Assembly: GCF_022095615.2 (NCBI RefSeq)
Contig: NZ_CP155559.1
Span: forward strand, 4,617,501 to 4,681,500
Direction of reading: 5' to 3'
Source: Bacillus thuringiensis
Lineage (GTDB): Bacteria; Bacillota; Bacilli; Bacillales; Bacillaceae_G
Length of the DNA: 64,000 nucleotides
The notes under the pieces are model-generated. The model saw nothing but the letters and a program-made list of their open reading frames with translations. It was not told the DNA's origin and ran no database searches. Position 1 is the first letter of the stretch; each line of letters starts with the position of its first letter. The position numbers and the translations under genes were made by a program. This document shows, piece after piece, positions 27,669 through 37,898 of this stretch.

Positions 27669-30600
27669 TTATTGTTTTCTTCTTCTACCTAATATGAATA
27701 CTACTCCGCCAACTAAGAATGAAACTCCCGCACCAACTGACATCATCCATGGAGACGCTGCCCCTGTTTTCGGTAACTCTCTTTCTACTTTTACTTGCGG
27801 CTCTTTAATTAATTTTTCCAGTCTTACTTCCGGTTTCTCCGGTTTCACTTCTGGCTCTTTCGGGTCTTTCGGGTCTTTCGGGTCTTTCGGGTCTTTCGGG
27901 TCTTTCGGGTCTTCCGGTTTCACTTCTGGTTCTTTCGGGTCTTCCGGTTTCACTTCTGGTTCTTTCGGATCTTCCGGTTTCACTTCTGGTTCTTTCGGAT
28001 CTTCCGGTATCTTAAAATCTTCTTTTGTTTTCGGTAAAATCGTAACTGTCGGTTCAAGTGGTAGATTTATTTTATCGTCCACTACCGCTTTATTTGTTAT
28101 CCCTTTACTTGGTGATGCTTTTACCTTCGCTTTAAAAATAATACTACGTTCTTTCGTATCTGTAATTTCTAGATACTTGGCGATTACTTTTCCAAACTCC
28201 ATTTTTAACTCTATTGGATTTGGCTCAGCACCTTCAAATCTAAGGCTATCTTGCACGTATTCTAAACCTACTGGAATTTCATCTTCTACCTTTACCTCGG
28301 CGACTTTTCCGTTTTCTACCGTATTTTTGAAACTGATTCGGTATTCGACTTCTTCTTCTAGCTTCGGTTCTTTATTACTTACTGTCTTCGTTGCTTTTAA
28401 CTTACCATCTTTATATTCTGGCTTTATTGTCGCTGTCGGTTCTATAACTGGATGGTTCGGATCATCCACATGAATAATCGCTTTATTTGTTATTTCTCCT
28501 CCAACTTTTACTGTTTCTTTTACCTTCACTTTAAAGATGATATTTCTTTCTTTCGTATCCATAATTTCCGGATACTTCGCTGTTACTTTTCCATTCTCTA
28601 CTGTAAGCTCTGTTGGTACAGGCTTATCACCTACAGCCTCCAGGCTATCTTTCACATATTCTAAACCGGCTGGAATTTCATCTTCAATTTTCACATCAAC
28701 TAACTTCCCGCCATCTACTGTGCCGTTAAAAGTAATTCGATATTCAATCTCTTCTCCTAACTTCGGTTCATGATTACTTACTTCTTTCCTTGCCTCTAGT
28801 TTCCCATCTTTATATTGCGGCGTAATTGGTATAAGTGGCTCAACTGGCGGAGTCGTCGGATTATTATCATCCACAATCGCCTTGTTTATAATCTCTTTTC
28901 CTACTTGTACCGTTTCTTGTACTCGCACTTTAAAGATGATGCTTCTTTTTTTCGTATCTGTAATTTCCGGATACTTTGCTGTTACTTTTCCATTCTCAAC
29001 ATGAAGTTCTACCGGATTTGGTTCCGGCCCATCAGACTTTACACTATCTTGTACGTATTCTAAACCGGCTGGAATTTCATCTTCTACCTTTACCTCAGTT
29101 AGTTTTCCGTTCTCTATCGTATTTTCAAAGCTAATTCGATATTCTACTTCTTCTCCTAACTTCGGTTCATGATTACTTACTGTTTTTTCTGCTTGTAATG
29201 CACCATCTTTATATTGAGGCTGAATAGCGATAATCGGTTGCTCTGGTGGATTTATTGTATCTTCCACAATCGCCTTATTCACAATTTCCTCGCCTATTTT
29301 CGCTTTTTCTTTTACTTTCACTTTAAAGATGATGCTTCTTTCTTTCGTATCCACAATTTCGGGATACTCTGCAAGGACGATCCCATTTTTCACTTTTACA
29401 TGCAATGGTTTCGGATTCTCTCCCTCAGCTCTTTCACTACCTTCTACAAACTCTAAGCCACTTGGTAATTCATCCTTAATCTTCACCTTCGCTACTTTTC
29501 CATGCTCAACTACGTTACGGAAAGTAATTCGATACTCTACTTCTTCTCCTAATTTTGGAGCTGGATTATTTACTGTTTTCTCAGCTTTTAATTTTCCATC
29601 CTTATACTCCGGTGTAATAATCGCTTCTGGTTTTTGCGGCGGATTCTTTGGATTATGATCATCCACAATTGCCGTATTCACGATTTTCTTACCGACTTTT
29701 GCTGCTTCCGTTACTTTCACCTTAAAGCTAATGCTACGCTCCGCTGTATCAGTGATATTCTCATACTTCGCTGTAATTTTTCCAGCTTCTTCTTTTAACT
29801 CTACCGGATTTGGTTCATTACCTTCTGCTTTTAAACTATCCTTCACATACTCTAAACCAGTTGGTAATTGATCCTCAATTTTCACTTCTGCTAGTTTTCC
29901 GTTTTCTACCGTATTTTTAAAACTAATTCGGTACTCTACTTCTTCTCCTAGCTTAGGATCTTTTTTACTTACCTTTTTATCAGCTTTAACTTTACCGTCT
30001 TTATGCTGCGGTGTAATATCTACTTCCGGTCGCTCTTGTGGATTTTTTGTATCATCAACAATTGCTTTATTTACAATTGCTTTGTCCACTTCAACTGAAT
30101 CTTTCACCTTCACTTTAAAGATAATGCTTCTTTCTTTCATGTCAGTGATATTGTTATACTTCGCGATAACTTTACCAGCTTCTTCTTTCAACTCTACTGG
30201 GACTGGCTTATCACCTTCTGCTTTTAGACTATCCTTCACAAATTCTAAACCAGATGGGATTTCATCTTCTATCTTCACCTCGGCCAGCTTTCCATCTTTC
30301 ACCGTATTACTAAATGAAATGCGGTATTCGATTTCTTCCCCTAGCTTCGGTTTATGATTATTTACCTTTTTATGAGCATTAATTTTACCGTCTTTATATT
30401 GCGGTGTAATTTTAGCTGTCGGTTCAGTTATAGGGTGGTTCGGATCATCCACATGAATAATCGCTTTATTTGTAATGCCCTTGCCTATTGCAACTGAATC
30501 TTTCACCTTCACTTTAAAAACGATACTTCTTTCTTTCGTATCCATAATCTCTGAATACTTTGCCATTATCTTACCATTTTCTACTTTCAACTCCACTGGT

Positions 30601-33600
30601 TTTGGCTCTTCACCTTCAGCCTTTTCGCTTCCTTCTACAAACTCTAATCCAGCTGGAATTTCATCCTCTATCTTCACCTCGGCTAGCTTTCCATCTTTCA
30701 CCGTATTATTAAAAATAATTCGATATTCGATTTCTTCGCCTAGCTTCGGTTCGTGATTACTTACTTCTTTTCTCGCTTCAATTTTTCCATCTTTATATTG
30801 CGGTGTAATCGGTACATAAGGCTCTTCTGGCAGATTCTTTGTATCATCCACAATCGCCTCATTTACGATTTCTTCTCCCGCTTTTACGTTTTCTTTTACC
30901 TTCGCTTTAAAGACAATAATTCTTTCCTCTGTATCTGTAATTGCTGGATATTTTGCCATTACCTTATTATTTTTCACCTGTAGCTCTACTGGTTTCGGTT
31001 TAGAACCTTCTGCCATGATGCTGCCTTCTACATACTCTAAACCAGTTGGTAATGTATCCTTTATATTTACCTCTGCTAGTTTTCCGTTTTCTACCGTGTT
31101 TTTAAAACTAATTCGGTATTCTACTTCTTCTCCTAGTTTCGGTTTATGATTATTCGCTACTTTCTGAGCAGCAATCTTGCCATCTTTATATTGTGGAATA
31201 ATTGCCACATGCGGCTTTTCTGGCTCGTGTGTTGTATCTACTACGATTGCCTTATTGACAATTTCCTTACCTATTTCTGCCTCTTCTTTTACTTTCACTT
31301 TAAAGGCAATGCTTCTTTCTTTCGTATCTGTAATTGCTGGATACTTTGCCAGTACCTTGCCGTTTTCCACTTTCAGTTCTACCGGACTAGGCTTAGAACC
31401 TTCTGCTTTTAAACTGTTCTCTACATACTCTAATCCAGTTGGAATTTCATCTTCTACTTTAACCTCAGTTAGCTTCCCGTTTTCTACCGTATTTTTAAAA
31501 CTAATTCGGTACTCTACTTCTTCCCCTAACTTCGGCTTCTTATTGTTTACAACCTTCTCTGCTTTCAGCTTACCGTCTTTATATTCTGGTGTAATCGTTA
31601 CTTCCGAGGTTGTTGGATCTTTCGTATCATCAACAACTACTTTATTGACAATACCTTCACCAGCTTTGAAGTCTTCTTTTACTTTCGCTTTAAAGACGAT
31701 ACTTCTTTCTTTTGTATCCGTAATCTCTGGATATTCGGCAATTACTTTTCCATCTTTCACTTGCAATTCTACCGGCTCTGGCTTAGAACCTTCTGCTCGT
31801 AAACTATCTTTCACATACTCTAACCCATTCGGTAAATTATCTTCTATTCTCACCTCTGCTAGTTTCCCGTTTTCTACCGTATTTTTAAAGCTAATTCGGT
31901 ATTCTACTTCTTCTCCTAACTTCGGTGTTTCATTATTTACTACTTTTTTTGCTTCAACTTTTCCATCTTTATGCTGCGGCGTAATTTCTGCCTTCGGTGT
32001 TTCTGGTTTGTTTTTCCTATCATCAATAGTTGCTTTATTGACGATTTTTTCACCGATTTTCACTTCTTCTTTTACTTTCACCTTAAAAGTGATACTTCTT
32101 TCTTCTGTATCCGTAATCTCTAGATACTTCGCCAGTACCTTACCGTTTTCCACTTTCAATTCCACTGGATCCGGCTTAGAACCTTCTGCTTTCACACTGT
32201 TTTCTACATACTCTAAACCTTCTGGTAAAGTATCTTCTATTTTCACCTCTGCTAGTTTTCCGTTTTCTACCGTGTTTTTAAAGCTAATCCGGTATTCTAC
32301 TTCTTCTCCTAACTTCGGTGTTTCATTATTTACTACTTTTTTTGCTTCAACTTTTCCGTCTTTATGCTGCGGAGTAATTTTCGCTGTCGGTGTTTCTGGC
32401 GGATGTTTCGTATCACTCACAATTGCCTGATTGACAATTGTATCGCTCACATTACCTTTTACTTTCACTTTAAAGGTAATACTTCTCTCTTTTGTATCCG
32501 TAATTTCTGGATACTTCGCCAGTACCTTACCGTTTTCCACTTTCAATTTCACTGGATCCGGCTTAGAACCCGCTGCTTTTAAACTATCTTTCACGTACTC
32601 TAATCCATTTGGTAAATCATCTTCTATTATTACCTCTGTTAGCTTTCCATGTTCTACCGTATTTTTAAAACTAATTCGGTATTCGATTTCTTCTTCTAAC
32701 TTCGGTGTTTCATTATTTACCGTCTTTTTCGCTTCAAGTTTTCCGTCTTTATACTGCGGAGTAATTTCTACTTTTGGTGTTTCTGGTTTGTTTTTCGTAT
32801 CATCAATAATTGCTTTATTGACGATTTTTTCACCGACTTTTACTTCTTCTTTTACTTTCACTTTAAAAATGATATTTCTTTCTTCTGTATCCGTAATCTC
32901 CGGATACTTCGCCAGTACCTTACCGTTTTCCACTTTTAACTCTACTGGATTTGGTCCGGCACCTTCTGCTTTCAAACTATTTTCTACATACTCTAAACCT
33001 TTTGGTAAAATATCTTCTATTTTCACCTCTGTTAGCTTTCCGTTTTCTACCGTATTTTTAAAACTAATTCGGTATTCTACTTCTTCTCCTAACTTCGGTG
33101 TTTCATTATTTACGCTTTTCTTTGCTTTAATTTTTCCATCTTTGTGTAATGGCGTAATTTTTACTTCCGGCTCTTTTGAATCTTTTGTATCATCAACAAT
33201 TGCCTTATTGATGATTTCCTTGCCTACTTCCGCTTCTTCTTTCACCTTTACTTTAAAGACGATACTTCTTTCTTTCGTATCCGTAATATTTTCATATTCA
33301 GCGATAACTTTTCCATCTTTCACATGTAACTTGACTGGAGCCGGTTTATCGCCTTCCGCCTTTTCACTACCCTTTACATACTCTAAACCGTTAGGGATTG
33401 TATCCTTTATTTTTACCTTTTCTAGTTTTCCGTTTTCTACCGTATTCTTAAAGCTAATTCGGTATTCCACTTCTTCTCCTAGTTTTGGTGACGGATTATC
33501 TACTGTCTTCTTCGAATCAATTATTCCCTCTTTATATTGCGGAGTAATTCTTTCCTCTGGCTTAATCGGCGGATTTTTCGTATCATCAACAATTGCTTTA

Positions 33601-36600
33601 TTGACGATTTCTTTACCTACTTTTGCCTCTTCCTTCACCTTTACTTTAAAGACGATACTGCGTTCTTTCGTATCCATAATATCGATATACTTAGCTTTAA
33701 CTACTCCAGCTTCAACTGTTAATTCTACTGGACCCGGTGCTTCCCCTTCAGCCTTAACACTATTTTCTATATATTCAAGACCTTCTGGAATTGTATCTTC
33801 TATTCGCACCTCTGCTAGTTTTCCGTTCTCTACCGTATTATGAAAACTAATGCGGTACTCGATTTCTTCTCCTAGCTTCGGCTTTTCATTATTAACTACC
33901 TTTTTAGCGGCAATTTCACCTTTTTTACTTTGCGGTGTAATAACAACTTTTGCATCAATCGGATCATGTTTCGGATCTTTTGCAACTGCTTTGTTTACAA
34001 TTGCTTCCCCTACTTTTGCCGTCTCTTTTACTTTCACTTTAAAAACAATACTTCTTTGTTCCATATCCGTAATTTCTGGATATTTTGCAGTTACTTTGCC
34101 ATTCTCCATTTTTAGTTCTACTGGCTCTGGTTTTATACCTTCCGCTTTCAAACTATCTTTCACGTATTCAACACCTGCAGGTAATGTATCTTCTACCAAT
34201 ACCTTTTCTAGCTTTCCGTTTTCTACCGTATTATGAAATGTAATGCGGTACTCCACTTCTTCTCCTAATTTTGGTGTTTGATTCGTTACGCTTTTATCTA
34301 CGTCTACTTTACCCTCTTTATAACCTGGCGTAATTTTTTCTTCGGGATGCTCAGACTGCCCATTCGGATCGCTCACAACTGCTTTATTAACAATTGTTTC
34401 TCCTATTTTTGCCTCTTCTTTTACTTTCACTTTAAAAATGATGCTTCGCTCTTTCGTATCCGTAATCTCTGGATATTTTGCGATTACCTTACCATTTTCT
34501 ACTTTTAACTCTACTGGATTTGGTTCAGCACCTTCAGCTCTCTCACTGCCTTGAACAAATTCTAAGTTAGCTGGAATTTCATCTTCTATTGTAACTGCCT
34601 CTAGTTTTCCGTTTTCCACCGTATTTTTGAAGCTAATTTGATATTCAACTTCTTCTCCTAGCTTCGGCCTCTTATTTGTTGCTTTTTTCTTTGCATCAAT
34701 TTTGCCGGCCTTATGCTGTGGTGTAATCTTTTCTTCTAGATCCTTTGGTGGATTTGTTTTATCACTAATAATTGCTTTGTTAACAATTTCTTCACCAATT
34801 TTTGCAGTTTCTTTTACTTTCGTTTTAAAAACAATACTTCTTTCTTCCATATCCATAATTTCTGGATACTTTGCAATGATTTTTCCATTTTCGAATTTCA
34901 GTTCTACTGGCTCTGGCTGTACACCTTCAGCTTTCAAACTGTCTTTCACAAACTCAAGACTACTCGGTAATTCGTCTTCAATCGTCAATACATCTAGACG
35001 TCCATCTTTGATAATGTTTTTAAAAATAATGCGATACTCTACCTCATCACCTAAACTCGGTGTTTTGTTAGAAGCTATTTTTGTCGCTTCTATTTCTCCA
35101 GGAACTTCTTTTGGAAGCGTAACCGTAACATTTGCATCATCTGCAGTTTCATAATTTACCTCGGTACTATCTTTTCCCTTTACAGCAACGATATTTTTTA
35201 TTGTTGTATCTGATTGTACAGAAGCTTTCACTTTTACTTTGAATGTAATAATGGCACTTTCACCAGGCTGTAACACACCACCGTCTGTAGCATCTGCCCC
35301 TTCACCAATACGGAAATCAATTTGATTATTTACAAATTCTGCTTCATCATCATTCGCATCATCAGTTTTTTGTCCTTTATTACTACCAGTAACATATTGA
35401 ATGGATCCCGGAACATACTCTAAGCGATTATCTAATTTATCAAATCCTTTTACATTAGATACCGGTGCTTGATTGTTCTTCGTATCATTCTTCACTTCAA
35501 TTTGGTACGTAAACTCTTCACCTGCTTTAATCTCCTTAACTTCTTTACCAGCACTATCTAACGCCTTTTTATCCACTTGTAAGTTTGGAGCATTATGTTC
35601 TGTTACGAATGTAGCATTGTTTAATACGTAAATATCACCAGTACCACCATTTGCTCTAAAACGCATTTTTGCTTCTTTTAAATCATTTTTTACTTGAGTG
35701 GGCCCTTCAAAGTGATATGTATGAATGTCAGTACTGAATGAATTTGTCCAATCCGGGTTATATCCTGGATATTTTTTTGTAACAAACTCGTTAGTACCGT
35801 CTACTTGTACTTCTGTCATAGACGAATCATTCGCATCATTATCTTTACCGTTAATATTTTTTATCTTTATATATCCAGCACCAAAATCATATTCTCCATA
35901 ATCATATGCATATCCATCTTTCTCAGCTGGATCACCTTGCGATGAAAAATAACTAAATTTCGCCTTAAAAGCACCTTCTTTTGGTGTGTTTATTTTATTA
36001 ACACTAATATCTGTCCAGGCTGTACTTTTTTGAGAGACTAACCCTTCCCAAATCTTCATATCTTTTACGGTTTCTTTATAGTTTTCATAAACTAATATAA
36101 GATTCCAGTTACCCCAGTAATAGCCGCCACCTGTTACATCTTTAATTTGTGGTACATTCGCAACTGTCAACGTTTGAGAAATACCTTGCTGTGCAATTAC
36201 ATTTGTTACATCTGCATACGCAACATATCCTGCGCCACTACCTGAGTAATTAGAAATATAAGGTAGGTAATCCGCTTTTCGTATGCTATCAGCACTTACC
36301 TCTGCATATTCTTTATTTCCCATTTTCATTTTGACTGGTTGCCTTACTTGATCCTCGGTAACCTTTCTATCAGCAATATTTCCTGGTAACCCCATTGCTG
36401 CTGTCCAGAATAAGTAAGCCTTTTTCACTTTACTTCCAGTTGGAATTTTTGGAAATGCACCTGTTGATGAATTAAAAGTACTATTATCGTTATCAACATC
36501 AACCGTCATTTTATTCGTTTTATAACCCATACTTTGTCTTCCATAATGATCCGTGGTCAAACCAAGCGTCACATTACCAGTCTGTACTAAATTACCAGGA

Positions 36601-37457
36601 GCAATTGTAGAATACAGTGGATCTCCAAACCCTTGCTTATCTCCTGTTTGGATTTGAACCGTTGAAGCATTCTCTGATGCAGCTTGTACTTCTACATCAC
36701 TCTGATTTTTCGCTTCTTTTTCTAGTTGCTTCTCATCTTTAGCTACTGGTTGCTTTACAAGTTCTGTGTTGGATGTAGGTTTATTTTTATCTTCTACAGA
36801 TACTTTTAATTTTTCATCCACTTCTTTAGTTTTAGCATCAGCCGGTGACCCGATATTTTTCTTACTACTGTCAGCCTCATCATCAGCATTAGCTTCAACC
36901 TTGTCTTCAGAAGGAATCCCTTCAACATCTACAGACATGATCCCTATTTGTACTTGATCTTTTTGCACACTAATCTTTTGTTTGTATTCTTTATTAAAAT
37001 GCTGCGTGCGACTAGCTTTTATTAATACAGTCATTTTTTCGTGTGACTTTACATCTTGAATTTTAAGATTAGAAGAAAGAAGCTTTCCTCCCTTATCTTT
37101 TTCCTCTATATAGAAATCAACTACCTTATTTTCCGGTAACTTCTCTCCGTTTACTTTCATAGATTGAGGAAGGAACATAATTTCATTGTCATTATTTTGT
37201 TTAAGCACCAATTCTTGAATTGGTATATCTCCCGTATTTTCAATCGTATATTGAAATACGTGCTCCCCCTCAGCTACTTCTCCCTTATATATTGCAGCAT
37301 TCACTTGCTCTGCCTTAATTCTTACATCATTTCCTTGTAACTCATCCCAGCTCTTTTTATTTATCTCTGTAGCAAAAGCGCTAGGTGAAGGTAATATGAT
37401 GGATAGGAGAAGTGTAATCATCGTTACGACATTAAAACATTTCAAAATTTTTTTCAT
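27669..37457 (-). CDS. giant LPXTG cell-wall-anchored repeat adhesin (3262 residues)
   Basis: Secreted surface protein. A signal peptide (residues 1-29, ending PSAFA) is followed by an N-terminal beta-rich region (about 30-190), a charged linker (about 190-265), a unique region of about 370 residues, and one divergent DUF11-like domain (about 635-780). Then come 18 tandem domains of about 131 residues (about 787-3140). Each carries PKLGEEVEYRISFKN, a LP-GLEYV-S-KAEG stretch, ERSI-FKVKVKE and IVNKA, and ends ITPQYKDGK. The domains resemble DUF11/fimbrial D2 isopeptide domains. A Pro-rich wall-spanning tail leads to LPKTG (3228-3232), a hydrophobic helix and RRRK, so sortase A anchoring is expected. 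The likely role is adhesion or biofilm; the ligand is unknown. Confidence 0.93.
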   Translation of the reverse strand: MKKILKCFNVVTMITLLLSIILPSPSAFATEINKKSWDELQGNDVRIKAEQVNAAIYKGEVAEGEHVFQYTIENTGDIPIQELVLKQNNDNEIMFLPQSMKVNGEKLPENKVVDFYIEEKDKGGKLLSSNLKIQDVKSHEKMTVLIKASRTQHFNKEYKQKISVQKDQVQIGIMSVDVEGIPSEDKVEANADDEADSSKKNIGSPADAKTKEVDEKLKVSVEDKNKPTSNTELVKQPVAKDEKQLEKEAKNQSDVEVQAASENASTVQIQTGDKQGFGDPLYSTIAPGNLVQTGNVTLGLTTDHYGRQSMGYKTNKMTVDVDNDNSTFNSSTGAFPKIPTGSKVKKAYLFWTAAMGLPGNIADRKVTEDQVRQPVKMKMGNKEYAEVSADSIRKADYLPYISNYSGSGAGYVAYADVTNVIAQQGISQTLTVANVPQIKDVTGGGYYWGNWNLILVYENYKETVKDMKIWEGLVSQKSTAWTDISVNKINTPKEGAFKAKFSYFSSQGDPAEKDGYAYDYGEYDFGAGYIKIKNINGKDNDANDSSMTEVQVDGTNEFVTKKYPGYNPDWTNSFSTDIHTYHFEGPTQVKNDLKEAKMRFRANGGTGDIYVLNNATFVTEHNAPNLQVDKKALDSAGKEVKEIKAGEEFTYQIEVKNDTKNNQAPVSNVKGFDKLDNRLEYVPGSIQYVTGSNKGQKTDDANDDEAEFVNNQIDFRIGEGADATDGGVLQPGESAIITFKVKVKASVQSDTTIKNIVAVKGKDSTEVNYETADDANVTVTLPKEVPGEIEATKIASNKTPSLGDEVEYRIIFKNIIKDGRLDVLTIEDELPSSLEFVKDSLKAEGVQPEPVELKFENGKIIAKYPEIMDMEERSIVFKTKVKETAKIGEEIVNKAIISDKTNPPKDLEEKITPQHKAGKIDAKKKATNKRPKLGEEVEYQISFKNTVENGKLEAVTIEDEIPANLEFVQGSERAEGAEPNPVELKVENGKVIAKYPEITDTKERSIIFKVKVKEEAKIGETIVNKAVVSDPNGQSEHPEEKITPGYKEGKVDVDKSVTNQTPKLGEEVEYRITFHNTVENGKLEKVLVEDTLPAGVEYVKDSLKAEGIKPEPVELKMENGKVTAKYPEITDMEQRSIVFKVKVKETAKVGEAIVNKAVAKDPKHDPIDAKVVITPQSKKGEIAAKKVVNNEKPKLGEEIEYRISFHNTVENGKLAEVRIEDTIPEGLEYIENSVKAEGEAPGPVELTVEAGVVKAKYIDIMDTKERSIVFKVKVKEEAKVGKEIVNKAIVDDTKNPPIKPEERITPQYKEGIIDSKKTVDNPSPKLGEEVEYRISFKNTVENGKLEKVKIKDTIPNGLEYVKGSEKAEGDKPAPVKLHVKDGKVIAEYENITDTKERSIVFKVKVKEEAEVGKEIINKAIVDDTKDSKEPEVKITPLHKDGKIKAKKSVNNETPKLGEEVEYRISFKNTVENGKLTEVKIEDILPKGLEYVENSLKAEGAGPNPVELKVENGKVLAKYPEITDTEERNIIFKVKVKEEVKVGEKIVNKAIIDDTKNKPETPKVEITPQYKDGKLEAKKTVNNETPKLEEEIEYRISFKNTVEHGKLTEVIIEDDLPNGLEYVKDSLKAAGSKPDPVKLKVENGKVLAKYPEITDTKERSITFKVKVKGNVSDTIVNQAIVSDTKHPPETPTAKITPQHKDGKVEAKKVVNNETPKLGEEVEYRISFKNTVENGKLAEVKIEDTLPEGLEYVENSVKAEGSKPDPVELKVENGKVLAKYLEITDTEERSITFKVKVKEEVKIGEKIVNKATIDDRKNKPETPKAEITPQHKDGKVEAKKVVNNETPKLGEEVEYRISFKNTVENGKLAEVRIEDNLPNGLEYVKDSLRAEGSKPEPVELQVKDGKVIAEYPEITDTKERSIVFKAKVKEDFKAGEGIVNKVVVDDTKDPTTSEVTITPEYKDGKLKAEKVVNNKKPKLGEEVEYRISFKNTVENGKLTEVKVEDEIPTGLEYVENSLKAEGSKPSPVELKVENGKVLAKYPAITDTKERSIAFKVKVKEEAEIGKEIVNKAIVVDTTHEPEKPHVAIIPQYKDGKIAAQKVANNHKPKLGEEVEYRISFKNTVENGKLAEVNIKDTLPTGLEYVEGSIMAEGSKPKPVELQVKNNKVMAKYPAITDTEERIIVFKAKVKENVKAGEEIVNEAIVDDTKNLPEEPYVPITPQYKDGKIEARKEVSNHEPKLGEEIEYRIIFNNTVKDGKLAEVKIEDEIPAGLEFVEGSEKAEGEEPKPVELKVENGKIMAKYSEIMDTKERSIVFKVKVKDSVAIGKGITNKAIIHVDDPNHPITEPTAKITPQYKDGKINAHKKVNNHKPKLGEEIEYRISFSNTVKDGKLAEVKIEDEIPSGLEFVKDSLKAEGDKPVPVELKEEAGKVIAKYNNITDMKERSIIFKVKVKDSVEVDKAIVNKAIVDDTKNPQERPEVDITPQHKDGKVKADKKVSKKDPKLGEEVEYRISFKNTVENGKLAEVKIEDQLPTGLEYVKDSLKAEGNEPNPVELKEEAGKITAKYENITDTAERSISFKVKVTEAAKVGKKIVNTAIVDDHNPKNPPQKPEAIITPEYKDGKLKAEKTVNNPAPKLGEEVEYRITFRNVVEHGKVAKVKIKDELPSGLEFVEGSERAEGENPKPLHVKVKNGIVLAEYPEIVDTKERSIIFKVKVKEKAKIGEEIVNKAIVEDTINPPEQPIIAIQPQYKDGALQAEKTVSNHEPKLGEEVEYRISFENTIENGKLTEVKVEDEIPAGLEYVQDSVKSDGPEPNPVELHVENGKVTAKYPEITDTKKRSIIFKVRVQETVQVGKEIINKAIVDDNNPTTPPVEPLIPITPQYKDGKLEARKEVSNHEPKLGEEIEYRITFNGTVDGGKLVDVKIEDEIPAGLEYVKDSLEAVGDKPVPTELTVENGKVTAKYPEIMDTKERNIIFKVKVKETVKVGGEITNKAIIHVDDPNHPVIEPTATIKPEYKDGKLKATKTVSNKEPKLEEEVEYRISFKNTVENGKVAEVKVEDEIPVGLEYVQDSLRFEGAEPNPIELKMEFGKVIAKYLEITDTKERSIIFKAKVKASPSKGITNKAVVDDKINLPLEPTVTILPKTKEDFKIPEDPKEPEVKPEDPKEPEVKPEDPKEPEVKPEDPKDPKDPKDPKDPKDPKEPEVKPEKPEVRLEKLIKEPQVKVERELPKTGAASPWMMSVGAGVSFLVGGVVFILGRRRKQ
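27762..27776 (-). other. LPXTG sorting signal (LPKTG) of the adhesin
   Basis: Encodes LPKTG followed by a hydrophobic helix and RRRKQ at the extreme C-terminus. This is the three-part sortase substrate signal. Confidence 0.95.
27856..27909 (-). repeat. 9-bp tandem repeat (six units) in the adhesin tail
   Basis: Six perfect copies of TCTTTCGGG on the plus strand, encoding DPK triplets on the minus strand. Unit gain or loss would keep the reading frame. Confidence 0.95.
27910..27999 (-). repeat. 30-bp tandem repeat (three units) in the adhesin tail
   Basis: Three copies of a 30-bp unit (starting TCTTCCGGTTTCACTTCTGG), differing only at one G/A position. They encode the decapeptide DPKEPEVKPE. 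Confidence 0.93.
28030..35100 (-). repeat. 18 tandem ~393-bp domain repeats in the adhesin gene
   Basis: Eighteen in-frame units of about 393 bp, counted by the PKLGEEVEYRI-type motif. The central units (for example those covering about 31.9-32.4 kb) are the most alike at DNA level, which suggests recent duplication or conversion. The first and last units are the most diverged. Confidence 0.92.
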
Positions 37458-37852
37458 ATTTTCTACCTCTCTCCTTTCTATATATTTGCTATCCGTCTAC
37501 TTCACTTCAGTACCCACCTCATTTAGTAGTCAGGAACATAGCAATATACCCACTCGCAACAACCCGCCCTACGAAGATGCATCATTGAAATTCCTATTTC
37601 AACAATATAAACCTCATAGAATATTACTATTTTAATTTATCAAAAATAGCATATATATCGGGTACTTATATAAACCTATAAAACACCTTATGGTATAGGC
37701 CTATATAACAGTTTAAGGATACATAAAAAGCTTAACATATCCCTAAATCTATTCATACATACAATAGAAAATCTGCCATTTTTAGTCATTTCAGTTTGTT
37801 GTTTATGATTAAAATTTTCAAAAAATAATAACCGTTACATGTAAAAATATGT

Positions 37853-37858
37853 TATATT
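37853..37858 (+). promoter_or_regulatory. putative -10 element of the GyrI-like gene
   Basis: TATATT about 41 bases before the start codon. The matching -35 is poor. The LexA-type box begins five bases downstream, where it would cover the transcription start. Confidence 0.4.
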
Positions 37859-37863
37859 AAACA

Positions 37864-37877
37864 GGAACAAACGTTCT
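37864..37877. promoter_or_regulatory. LexA/DinR-type SOS box
   Basis: GGAACAAACGTTCT contains the perfect core GAAC-AAAC-GTTC and matches 12 of 14 positions of the Bacillus DinR box CGAACRNRYGTTYC. It sits between a -10-like element and the ribosome site of the GyrI-like gene. Confidence 0.7.
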
Positions 37878-37898
37878 TATTTAAAGGAGGAATTTTTC

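Larger units (their letters stand above)
37458..37898. other. divergent intergenic region adhesin-GyrI-like gene
   Basis: About 440 AT-rich bases holding the promoters of two divergent genes. It contains a 12-bp palindrome TATAGGCCTATA (37694-37705) and a LexA-type box (37864-37877). No ORF was found. Confidence 0.55.

Noticed and set aside
28030..35100. CRISPR-like periodicity
   Set aside because: The 393-bp period encodes continuous protein domains; there are no short palindromic repeats with unique spacers and no cas genes.
27694..35154. Many long plus-strand ORFs (up to 470 codons) opposite the adhesin gene
   Set aside because: They are Ser/Phe-rich mirror frames of the repetitive minus-strand gene, repeat with the same period, and have no ribosome sites.
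37694..37705. Palindrome TATAGGCCTATA as a specific operator
   Set aside because: It is a perfect 12-bp palindrome but single, not repeated elsewhere in the window and with no known matching regulator.
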